Source: Eubacteriales bacterium (GTDB lineage Bacteria > Bacillota_A > Clostridia > Lachnospirales > Lachnospiraceae). Taken from it: a stretch of 5,170 nucleotides of DNA. The DNA is taken from NCBI GenBank assembly GCA_030527765.1, contig JAUNAE010000023.1, positions 1 through 5,170 of the forward strand. Direction: 5' to 3'. The notes beneath the pieces were generated by a model. The model was not told the origin of the DNA. It was given only the letters and a program-made list of their open reading frames with translations, and did not search any database. Both the position numbers and the translations under genes were made by a program. Position 1 is the stretch's first letter; every line of letters begins with the position of its first letter. Positions 1-5,142 of the stretch are shown here, one piece after another.

Positions 1-16
1 CGTCGTGGTGCACCCC

Positions 17-34
17 CTCCATAGAATCATGGAG
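17..34. repeat. Small inverted repeat (6-bp arms, 6-nt loop)
   Basis: CTCCAT at 17-22 pairs perfectly with ATGGAG at 29-34 around the loop AGAATC. On the plus strand it is followed by AACTTTTAAC, a poor T-tract, so it could be a weak terminator for a gene entering from the left. The stem is short and the T-run is only four bases, so function is uncertain. Confidence 0.3.
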
Positions 35-103
35 AACTTTTAACTCTCAAGTATACTATTTATTATGGAATAGAGCAACTGATACAAGCAAGTTATTATT
101 TAT

Positions 104-130
104 CGCTTAATGCTCAGTGCATTTGAAGCG
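104..130. repeat. Stem-loop just downstream of the TVP38-family gene
   Basis: CGCTTAATGC (104-113) pairs with GCATT (119-123) and AAGCG (126-130), giving a 10-bp stem with a 2-nt bulge (TG, 124-125) and a 5-nt loop (TCAGT). It starts about 19 nt past the stop codon of the minus-strand gene, where a terminator or mRNA 3'-end stabilising structure would sit. Read on the minus strand, the stem is followed by AUAAAUAAUAAC, which is A/U-rich but not a true U-run. It is therefore not a canonical intrinsic terminator. Confidence 0.45.
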
Positions 131-148
131 AGGACTTACTTGATTCGG

Positions 149-727
149 TTAGAGCAGATTTGCAAAAAGAAGGCTGTATGCAAGGATGCACCAGGGCTTC
201 ATGGTAATAATGATCCAGATGAATTTCTTAGAAGACATTTCTGTCAGACCTGAGAAATAGCAGAGAAAATCGTCCGGAGCAAGAGGCAGCAAAATAGCCA
301 GTGCAAATACCAGAGTGTAACTGTTTCGCGCCTGTACCCAGTTCACCAGTTTTTGGTGACGTTCGATGGATACCATTTTTTCTACCAGAGCAACTCCGTA
401 TATTCTTGCAAGATAGTAGGCGGCGATGGAACCAAGAGAAATTCCGATGTAATTGCACCAGAATCCACCAGCAGCACCGAACATGCCCGCTCCTACAATG
501 CATCCAAGCCATCCCGGAAGAATCGGAATGACGACCTGCATCGCCTGAATAAGAATCAAAACCAAAGGACCTGCAAATCCGAGAGTGTTCAGATAAGCTT
601 TCAGAGTATCTACAGATTTAAAATGTCCGTTGAAATAACTTCTAAGCAAAAAAATCGCCGACAGAAGAAGCAGAATGGATAAAAAAACTGTCAGTCCATT
701 TTTGATGCGGTCAATTTTGTTTTCCAT
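149..727 (-). CDS. TVP38/TMEM64 (VTT domain, DedA superfamily) membrane protein
   Basis: This 192-residue polytopic inner-membrane protein fits the TVP38/TMEM64 family. A hydrophobic segment at about 12-29 is followed by the VTT-type core: hydrophobic stretch 50-70, then 'LPGWLG' (70-75) leading into a Gly/Ala-rich region with 'GAGMFGAAGG' (79-88), and 'YYLARIYG' at 104-111. A re-entrant-type segment with 'LLPLAPDD' (146-153) and 'CYFSGLTEMS' (156-165) comes next, then a last membrane segment at about 168-190. Length and motif order are normal for the family. Relatives in the DedA superfamily are linked to lipid-carrier or lipid transport across the membrane; the role of this bacterial subgroup is not settled, so no substrate is assigned. 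The ATG at 727 is preceded by AAGGAGA (complement of 739-745) with an 11-nt spacer. The gene is divergent from the two-component operon and shares its control region. Confidence 0.88.
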   Translation of the reverse strand: MENKIDRIKNGLTVFLSILLLLSAIFLLRSYFNGHFKSVDTLKAYLNTLGFAGPLVLILIQAMQVVIPILPGWLGCIVGAGMFGAAGGFWCNYIGISLGSIAAYYLARIYGVALVEKMVSIERHQKLVNWVQARNSYTLVFALAILLPLAPDDFLCYFSGLTEMSSKKFIWIIITMKPWCILAYSLLFANLL

Positions 728-776
728 ATGAATAAACGTCTCCTTTCTTACGTATTTGTCTGTAGGATATGCTATA

Positions 777-823
777 CTGAAAATCTGAAAATCCGACTAT
801 GGGATTTCTGAAGAATTCTGAAG
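777..823. repeat. Four CTGAA motifs in two direct-repeat pairs
   Basis: CTGAAAAT occurs twice in tandem (777-784 and 785-792, 8-bp period). TTCTGAAGA then occurs twice (806-814 and 816-824, 10-bp period), so CTGAA begins at 777, 785, 808 and 818. Known OmpR-family regulators usually bind direct repeats spaced about one helical turn apart, and the second pair fits that spacing. A role as the operator of the neighbouring response regulator is inference. Confidence 0.45.
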
Positions 824-829
824 ATTATA
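824..829 (-). promoter_or_regulatory. Candidate -10 element for the leftward membrane gene
   Basis: The complement of 824-829 is TATAAT, a perfect -10 hexamer facing the TVP38-family gene. No good -35 is present: at 17-18 bp spacing the sequence is CAAGCT or TCAAGC. If used, it would give a leader of roughly 90 nt, and all four CTGAA motifs would lie at or just downstream of the start site. The weak -35 keeps this tentative. Confidence 0.3.
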
Positions 830-878
830 ATCGAATTGAGGATATCAGCTTGATTTGAATATCCGAATGAGCGTTTGG

Positions 879-898
879 CACTGTTCATAAAAACAGTG
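879..898. repeat. Perfect inverted repeat overlapping the regulator promoter
   Basis: CACTGTT (879-885) and AACAGTG (892-898) form a perfect 7-bp inverted repeat with a 6-nt spacer (CATAAA). It covers the -35 and spacer positions of the extended -10 promoter at 902-910, where a dimeric transcription factor could block or assist polymerase. Which protein would bind is unknown. Confidence 0.45.
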
Positions 899-901
899 GA
901 T

Positions 902-910
902 TGCTATAAT
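902..910 (+). promoter_or_regulatory. Extended -10 promoter for the two-component operon
   Basis: TG at 902-903, one base, then a perfect TATAAT at 905-910 forms an extended -10 (TGnTATAAT). The -35 at 17-bp spacing (TGTTCA, 882-887) matches TTGACA at only three positions. That is typical of extended -10 promoters that rely on the TG or on an activator. Transcription would start near 917, giving a leader of about 36 nt before the regulator's start codon. Confidence 0.6.
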
Positions 911-952
911 TTGGTTATATTACGATTTAACAAAACCGGAGGATAGATGTAG

Positions 953-1648
953 ATGAGTAATAAGAAAATTTTGCTTGCGGATGATGATCCGGAGATCCGG
1001 GAGGTTCTCGGACTTCTTCTTGCAGGGGAAGGTTATACACCTGTGGAGGCGACAAACGGCCGGCAGGTACTGGAACTATTGGATGATACCATTGATCTCG
1101 TTATTTTGGATGTGATGATGCCGGGGATGAATGGTTATGCTGCCTGTGCAGAGATTCGAAAACGCTCAGCGGTTCCTGTGTTGTTTCTCACTGCGAAATC
1201 CCAGGATTCAGACAAAACCATGGGATTTTCTGTAGGTGGAGATGATTATCTTGTGAAACCGTTTTCTTATACGGAACTGATTTCAAGAGTCAAAGCCATG
1301 CTTCGAAGATATTATGTGTACGGTGCCAAAGTTGAAGAAGAGGAACACATCATCCGCTGCTGCGGAGATGTGGAGATTGATACAAATCAGTGTGTTGTGA
1401 GACAGAATGGCAAAGAAGTGATGCTTACAGACACGGAATATCGGATTCTAACACTGCTTGCATCGAACCGGAAAAAGATTTTTTCGGTTCCCAATATTTA
1501 TGAAAGTGTATGGAATGAACCGTATTTTGCATCATCCAACAACCTGGTAATGGTTCATATTCGAAACATACGCCGGAAACTCCATGATGATCCTCAGAAC
1601 AGCCATACGATCCGAACAGTCTGGGGAAAGGGGTATCGCATTGAATAA
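953..1648 (+). CDS. OmpR/PhoB-family response regulator (VanR-like)
   Basis: This is a cytoplasmic DNA-binding response regulator of 231 residues, the usual length for the family. The receiver domain (about 4-118) has the acidic triad at D10-D12, the predicted phosphoacceptor D53 in 'LVILDVMMPG', the switch threonine T80 and the conserved K102 in 'LVKPF'. The family's usual 'GADDY' reads GGDDY here (95-99). The C-terminal winged-helix domain (about 135-231) contains 'LTDTEYRILTLLA', the recognition-helix region 'VMVHIRNIRRKL' and the closing wing 'IRTVWGKGYRIE'. The ATG at 953 is chosen because GGAGG lies 10 nt upstream (938-942) and the in-frame ATG at 947 is followed at once by a stop. It overlaps the kinase start by 8 nt, so the two form one translationally coupled operon. 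The receiver resembles VanR, but no van resistance genes are in the window, so the targets are unknown. Confidence 0.95.
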   Translation: MSNKKILLADDDPEIREVLGLLLAGEGYTPVEATNGRQVLELLDDTIDLVILDVMMPGMNGYAACAEIRKRSAVPVLFLTAKSQDSDKTMGFSVGGDDYLVKPFSYTELISRVKAMLRRYYVYGAKVEEEEHIIRCCGDVEIDTNQCVVRQNGKEVMLTDTEYRILTLLASNRKKIFSVPNIYESVWNEPYFASSNNLVMVHIRNIRRKLHDDPQNSHTIRTVWGKGYRIE

Positions 1649-2993
1649 AAGAATTTCTCAAAGCTTAAGTCTTCAGCTTTTATGTGGTGTGCTGCTGTCA
1701 CTCATGGCAGCAGCGATCGTTTTTTTTAGTCTGTTCTATTCCGGACGGCAGCTTCTGGATAATACGGTTTACGAAGAAACTTTTATGCAGAAAATGGCTG
1801 ACAAAAAAGTCGGAGTGCTGAAGAAATACATTGAGCGAAAGCATGTGACATCAGAGAATTTGAACCAGCTGAATGTATGGTGCAGACAGGCAGATCGGAT
1901 CTTTTTGACTTTATACAAGGATGGGAATTTGATCTTTAGCTACCCTTCTTCCGGAGACTGGGAGGCGGAAGAGGAGGGAGATGACTTTGAGATCGAAAAT
2001 CTGCAGAGCGAGTATCAGCTGGTTCTTGCAGACGGTACAGAGACTCATGCATTTCTCTATTGCTTTTCCAGTGATCTTTATTATTTTGTTCTTATTATGC
2101 TTTCCGGCATGGTTGCCTTTCTTGTGTTTTCCATCTGTTTCGTGTTCTTTGTAAGGCGAAAGCTTTTCTACGTGAAGCATTTGAAGGACGATCTGGATGT
2201 CCTGGCAGGAGGGGATTTGAATCACCCGGTGACGGTAATTGGACAGGACGAGCTGGGAGATCTGGCGTATGGAATTGATCAGATGCGTTTGTCCATTTTG
2301 AAACACCAGGAAGTGGAAGCCGAGATTCGTTCCAGCAATTCAAAACTCGTTACAGCGATGTCTCATGATCTTCGTACGCCGCTCACATCTCTTCTTGCAT
2401 ATCTGGAGCTTCTGGAACGGGGAAAATACGAAGATGAAGACCAGATGAAACATTTTGTAAACAGAAGTCTCAATCAGGCCATGCGAATTAAAACCATGGC
2501 GGATCAGCTCTTCGAGTATTTTCTTGTATACTCTACAGAATGGGATCCACCGGAAATGGAAGAAACAGTGGCAGATGAACTATTTCAGCAGATTCTCAGT
2601 GAATATGGGTTTACACTGGAAAGTCAGGAGTACATGGTGTATTCGGAGTTTGCCTCTATTCATGGAACGGTTATGGTGAATCTTCAGATGATTCGCAGAG
2701 TATTTGATAATCTCTATTCCAATTTACTGAAGTATGCGGACAAAGAAACGGCAATTTCCATGTTTTATGAAGAAAAGGATGGAAATATTTGCATTCGTAT
2801 GGAGAATCAGATTTCATCCGAGCGCAGTGAGAGGGAAAGTACAAATCTAGGATTAAATACATGCCGACGTATTATGGAATATCACAAAGGTGCCTTTGAG
2901 ACAGAGGAAAGAGACGGAAAATATCTCGTGACGGTTATGATTCCGGTGCATGACAAAAGGAAATATCTGCAGAAAGAGGGAAAGCCGGAATAG
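1641..2993 (+). CDS. Sensor histidine kinase, VanS-like, TTG start
   Basis: This 450-residue membrane sensor kinase should phosphorylate the regulator encoded just upstream. Order: TM1 (about 12-34), a roughly 110-residue outer sensor domain (35-146) with an acidic patch at 106-119, TM2 (147-171), a HAMP-like linker (about 172-225), the dimerisation helix with 'MSHDLRTPLTSL' (H242 is the phosphoacceptor) and an ATP-binding domain with the N-box 'DNLYSNLLKY' (N357, N361). The usual DxGxG (G1) box is not visible and the lid is short; the G2-like motif is 'NLGLNTC' (402-408), as I recall from clostridial VanS-like kinases. The frame is open from an ATG at 1584, but that start would overlap the regulator by 65 nt without a good ribosome-binding site. 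TTG at 1641 has AAAGGGG (1627-1633) at 7-nt spacing, overlaps by only 8 nt and yields a sensible N-terminus (MNKRISQSL). The ligand is unknown. Confidence 0.92.
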   Translation: MNKRISQSLSLQLLCGVLLSLMAAAIVFFSLFYSGRQLLDNTVYEETFMQKMADKKVGVLKKYIERKHVTSENLNQLNVWCRQADRIFLTLYKDGNLIFSYPSSGDWEAEEEGDDFEIENLQSEYQLVLADGTETHAFLYCFSSDLYYFVLIMLSGMVAFLVFSICFVFFVRRKLFYVKHLKDDLDVLAGGDLNHPVTVIGQDELGDLAYGIDQMRLSILKHQEVEAEIRSSNSKLVTAMSHDLRTPLTSLLAYLELLERGKYEDEDQMKHFVNRSLNQAMRIKTMADQLFEYFLVYSTEWDPPEMEETVADELFQQILSEYGFTLESQEYMVYSEFASIHGTVMVNLQMIRRVFDNLYSNLLKYADKETAISMFYEEKDGNICIRMENQISSERSERESTNLGLNTCRRIMEYHKGAFETEERDGKYLVTVMIPVHDKRKYLQKEGKPE

Positions 2994-3035
2994 ACTCTTC
3001 TGGAAGAAATCGGTGTTCCGAAGAGCGAGAAGAGT
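2994..3035 (+). repeat. Hairpin with an alternative pairing arm between kinase and methyltransferase genes
   Basis: CTCTTC (2995-3000), a bulged T and GGAA (3002-3005) pair with TTCC (3016-3019) and GAAGAG (3020-3025): a 10-bp stem around a 10-nt loop. The 5' arm, read as ACTCTTCT (2994-3001), can instead pair perfectly with AGAAGAGT at 3028-3035. No T-run follows, so it is not an intrinsic terminator. It may be an mRNA processing or stability element, or chance in purine-rich DNA. Confidence 0.4.
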
Positions 3036-3064
3036 GCAAATTCATGGGATAAGGCAGGTATGAT

Positions 3065-3607
3065 ATGCAGCAGGTTAGATATTACGAATCACCTCTTGGA
3101 AAAATCCTTCTAGCCGCAGATGAGGCTGGTCTTGTAGGAATCTGGTTTGAAGGTCAGAAATATGAGAAGAAAGGATTAAAGGAGCAGTATGAATGGGGAG
3201 ACTCCGCGGTGCTTGATCAGACGGTGCGGTGGCTGGATCTCTACTTTCGTGGAAAACACCCGAAACCATCCATACCAATCCATTGGAACGGTACAGAGTT
3301 TCAGCAGAAGGTCTGGAAGATTCTGACAGAAATTCCCTACGGAGAAACGACAACATACGGTGCCATAGCAAAGAAACTAACGGAACAATATGGGGATGCG
3401 GCAATGTCTTCTCAGGCTGTGGGAGGAGCTGTAGGACGAAATCCCATTGCAATTCTTGTTCCTTGTCACCGGGTTGTTGGGGCAAAGGGGCAGCTGACAG
3501 GATATGCAGGAGGGCTTTCGAGGAAGGAATTGCTTCTCCGTCTGGAAAAGGGAGTTGGCTGTGACAACTTGACTTTAGAACGACATACTGGTAAAGTGTT
3601 GAAATAA
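3065..3607 (+). CDS. ogt: Methylated-DNA--protein-cysteine S-methyltransferase (O6-alkylguanine repair)
   Basis: This is a suicide DNA-repair protein that moves the alkyl group from O6-methylguanine (and less well O4-methylthymine) onto its own cysteine. Its 180 residues match single-domain Ogt/MGMT proteins. A poorly conserved N-terminal ribonuclease-like domain (1-75) is followed by the DNA-binding and active-site domain. That domain has 'FQQKVWKILTEIPYGETTTYG' (its first part at 79-90, then PYGETTTYG at 91-99), 'QAVGGAVGRNP' (117-127) and the active site 'PCHRV' (133-137), with C134 as acceptor. The position of the Arg finger (R128 of human MGMT, 'ARAVGGA') is Gln117 here. The ATG at 3065 has AAGG (3051-3054) 10 nt upstream; the overlapping ATG at 3060 is in another frame. 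It lies 71 nt after the kinase stop, so co-transcription is possible. The C-terminal 20 residues are variable. Symbol by homology; family membership is very secure. Confidence 0.94.
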   Translation: MQQVRYYESPLGKILLAADEAGLVGIWFEGQKYEKKGLKEQYEWGDSAVLDQTVRWLDLYFRGKHPKPSIPIHWNGTEFQQKVWKILTEIPYGETTTYGAIAKKLTEQYGDAAMSSQAVGGAVGRNPIAILVPCHRVVGAKGQLTGYAGGLSRKELLLRLEKGVGCDNLTLERHTGKVLK

Positions 3608-3646
3608 GCATGAGTGAAAGAGAACAATGCCACAGGTGAAGATACT

Positions 3647-3673
3647 GTTCGAATGGAAACGAACTATTTTTTT
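3647..3673 (+). terminator. Weak intrinsic-terminator candidate after ogt
   Basis: GTTCG (3647-3651) and CGAAC (3660-3664) form a 5-bp stem with an 8-nt loop. It is followed by TA and then an uninterrupted run of seven T (3667-3673). Position (40 nt past the ogt stop) and the T-run fit a Rho-independent terminator, but the stem is short, so read-through is likely. An upstream GAACA (3622-3626) could pair with TGTTC (3646-3650) and disrupt it. Confidence 0.4.
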
Positions 3674-3688
3674 GTATGAAAGTACAAT
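3672..3688 (+). promoter_or_regulatory. Possible -10 and short inverted repeat upstream of the MATE gene
   Basis: TTGTA (3672-3676) and TACAA (3683-3687) form a 5-bp inverted repeat with a 6-nt spacer. TACAAT (3683-3688) is a passable -10 for the exporter gene. No recognisable -35 lies at 16-18 bp (the sequence there is near CGAACT), so an activator would be needed or the site is not real. Its partial overlap with the T-run of the preceding terminator candidate is common in compact intergenic regions. Confidence 0.25.
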
Positions 3689-3718
3689 AGTTGACGAAGA
3701 GAATAAGGAAAAGAGTTT

Positions 3719-5113
3719 ATGGATACAACGTTGTCAGGAAAGAATATAACAGTTACAAAAGAAGAGTGCCGAATACTCGGGGACGGACATTTTTATAAGA
3801 AATTGTGGACGCTCATGTTTCCCATTGCCCTTCAGTCTCTGATGCTGGCCTCTGTGGCAGCCGGGGATGCTATTATGCTCGGACGTATTGAGCAGAATGC
3901 CATGGCGGCAGTTTCTCTGGCAAGTCAGATTCAGTTTGTTCAGAACATTATTCTGGCGGCGATTACGAGTACGATTGTTATTCTGGCGGCACAGTATTGG
4001 GGCAAGCAGGATTTAGAAAAAGTGAATGATATTTTTCTTATTGGATTAAGAGTTACAGCGGCAGTGTCCTGTGTGTTCTTTCTTGGATGTACCTTGACGC
4101 CGGATTTTCTTATGAGTCTCTTTACCAATGAAGATGTGCTCATTGAGATCGGGAGCGGATATCTGAGAATTGCAGGATGGTCCTATTTGCTGACCGGTGT
4201 TTCCCAGAGTTATCTGGCTCTTATGAAAGTCAGTGAACATGCCGGACGTACCGCCCTCATCAGTACGGTGACGGTTGTGCTGAATCTGATTCTCAACGGC
4301 ATTCTGATTTATGGTCTTTTGGGAGCACCAAGGATGGGGGCAAATGGTGCGGCAGCAGCGACATTGACGGCCAGAATCATTGAACTTGTCTGGGCGGTTA
4401 TGTCCTCTTATGAAAAAGGATTCGTGAAGCCGAAGCTTCGAAGAATTTTCCATAGAGACCGGCTCTTAAGCGGAGATTTCCGCAAGATCACTCTTCCTCT
4501 CATGGGAGCATCTCTCCTCTGGGGTGTGGGATTTACTTCATATACGGCATTTATCGGACATATGGGTACCGACGCAGCTGCAGCCAATTCTATTTCTACG
4601 GTGATTCGAGATCTGATGTGCTGTCTGTGCAACGGAATCAGTGCGGCCGGAGGCATTATGATTGGATATGAGCTTGGTGCGGGTAAGCTGAAACAAGGTA
4701 AGATCTATGGAATCCGTCTGGCAAAACTCTCGATTATAAATGGACTCGCAACGACTGTGATTATTCTGCTTCTTACGCCTGTCGTACTTCGATTCATGGT
4801 ACTGACACCGGAGGCAAGAAGACTTCTCATTTATATGATGGTGATTATGGCCTTTTATATGATCGGAAGATGCATCAACACTGTCGTCATCAACGGTATT
4901 TTTGATTCCGGAGGAGATACGCTGTTTGATATGTATTCCCTGGTTGTAATGATGTGGATTGTGGCAATTCCTCTGGCATTTCTGGGAGCCTTTGTTTTTC
5001 ACTGGTCCCCAATCCTTGTCTATGCCTGTACCTGTCTGGATGAGGTAGGCAAACTTCCATGGGTATTTGCACATTTCAAAAAATATCTCTGGGTAAAAGA
5101 CCTTACAAGATAA
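3719..5113 (+). CDS. MATE family efflux transporter
   Basis: This 464-residue integral membrane exporter of the multidrug and toxic-compound extrusion family typically expels cationic or planar drugs, dyes or metabolites using a Na+ or H+ gradient. Length and pattern match the usual 12-helix, two-lobe layout. The N-lobe carries 'FPIALQSLML' (34-43), 'AGDAIMLGRI' (48-57), 'AAQYWGKQD' (90-98), 'YLRIAGWSYLLTG' (148-160) and 'PRMGANGAAAAT' (204-215). The C-lobe starts at about 257 with 'ITLPLMGASLLWGVGF' and includes 'IGYELGAGK' (315-323), the counterpart of the family's 'GxxxGAG', and 'GIFDSGGDT' (393-401). The ATG at 3719 has AAGGA (3705-3709) with 9-nt spacing. The gene is intact. Substrate and coupling ion cannot be read from sequence. 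A role in exporting whatever the upstream sensor kinase detects is plausible only from proximity, since it is 111 nt from ogt with a weak terminator candidate between. Confidence 0.93.
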   Translation: MDTTLSGKNITVTKEECRILGDGHFYKKLWTLMFPIALQSLMLASVAAGDAIMLGRIEQNAMAAVSLASQIQFVQNIILAAITSTIVILAAQYWGKQDLEKVNDIFLIGLRVTAAVSCVFFLGCTLTPDFLMSLFTNEDVLIEIGSGYLRIAGWSYLLTGVSQSYLALMKVSEHAGRTALISTVTVVLNLILNGILIYGLLGAPRMGANGAAAATLTARIIELVWAVMSSYEKGFVKPKLRRIFHRDRLLSGDFRKITLPLMGASLLWGVGFTSYTAFIGHMGTDAAAANSISTVIRDLMCCLCNGISAAGGIMIGYELGAGKLKQGKIYGIRLAKLSIINGLATTVIILLLTPVVLRFMVLTPEARRLLIYMMVIMAFYMIGRCINTVVINGIFDSGGDTLFDMYSLVVMMWIVAIPLAFLGAFVFHWSPILVYACTCLDEVGKLPWVFAHFKKYLWVKDLTR

Positions 5114-5142
5114 AGTGATTTGACAACAGGAGGTGGCATGCA

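Larger units (their letters stand above)
1..148. other. Left-edge intergenic stretch without a supportable gene
   Basis: No convincing coding sequence is visible here. The three forward frames stay open from the edge only to stops at about 24, 42 and 110, and none of the short peptides resembles a known protein terminus. On the minus strand a short ATG frame runs off the left edge but has no good ribosome-binding site. The stretch is A/T-rich between about 40 and 105 and holds two small stem-loops (17-34 and 104-130), annotated separately. It is best read as the 3' flank of the minus-strand membrane gene that ends at 149. Confidence 0.5.
728..952. promoter_or_regulatory. Divergent control region between membrane gene and two-component operon
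   Basis: This 225-bp non-coding stretch must contain the promoters for both the leftward membrane gene and the rightward regulator operon. It holds the leftward ribosome-binding site (739-745), four CTGAA motifs in two close pairs (777-823), a leftward -10 candidate (824-829), an inverted repeat GGATAT/ATATCC (840-845 and 859-864, 13-nt spacer), a second inverted repeat at 879-898, a rightward extended -10 (902-910) and the regulator's GGAGG (938-942). I see no small open reading frame worth calling. The density of repeats suggests binding by one or more transcription factors, plausibly the adjacent response regulator itself. Confidence 0.55.

Noticed and set aside
1..110. A gene tail or transposon end entering from the left edge
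   Set aside because: The open frames at the edge are at most 35 codons and match nothing recognisable, and I see no terminal inverted repeat or target duplication.
301..682. Forward-strand open frames (76 and 109 residues) across the TVP38-family gene
   Set aside because: They are antisense to a clear membrane protein, have no good ribosome-binding site, and their compositions do not resemble real proteins.
770..778. TGcTATACT as a second rightward extended -10 promoter
   Set aside because: There is no usable -35, and it would give a leader of about 170 nt when a better extended -10 sits at 902-910. It remains possible but is not supported enough to annotate.
1584..1640. ATG at 1584 as the kinase start
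   Set aside because: It would overlap the regulator by 65 nt and has no good ribosome-binding site. TTG at 1641 has a well-spaced AAAGGGG and leads directly into the first membrane segment.
953..2993. Genuine VanRS glycopeptide-resistance regulators
   Set aside because: The resemblance is at family level only. No ligase, dehydrogenase or dipeptidase genes of a van cluster are present, so naming them vanR/vanS would mislead.
2994..3035. Hairpin after the kinase as a Rho-independent terminator
   Set aside because: Neither possible stem is followed by a T-run, so it was kept only as a structured element.
3075..3611. 178-residue open frame on the minus strand opposite the ogt gene
   Set aside because: It is antisense to a protein with an unmistakable active-site motif. 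Its translation is low-complexity in Pro/Leu/Ser with no recognisable domain, as expected from a shadow of codon bias.
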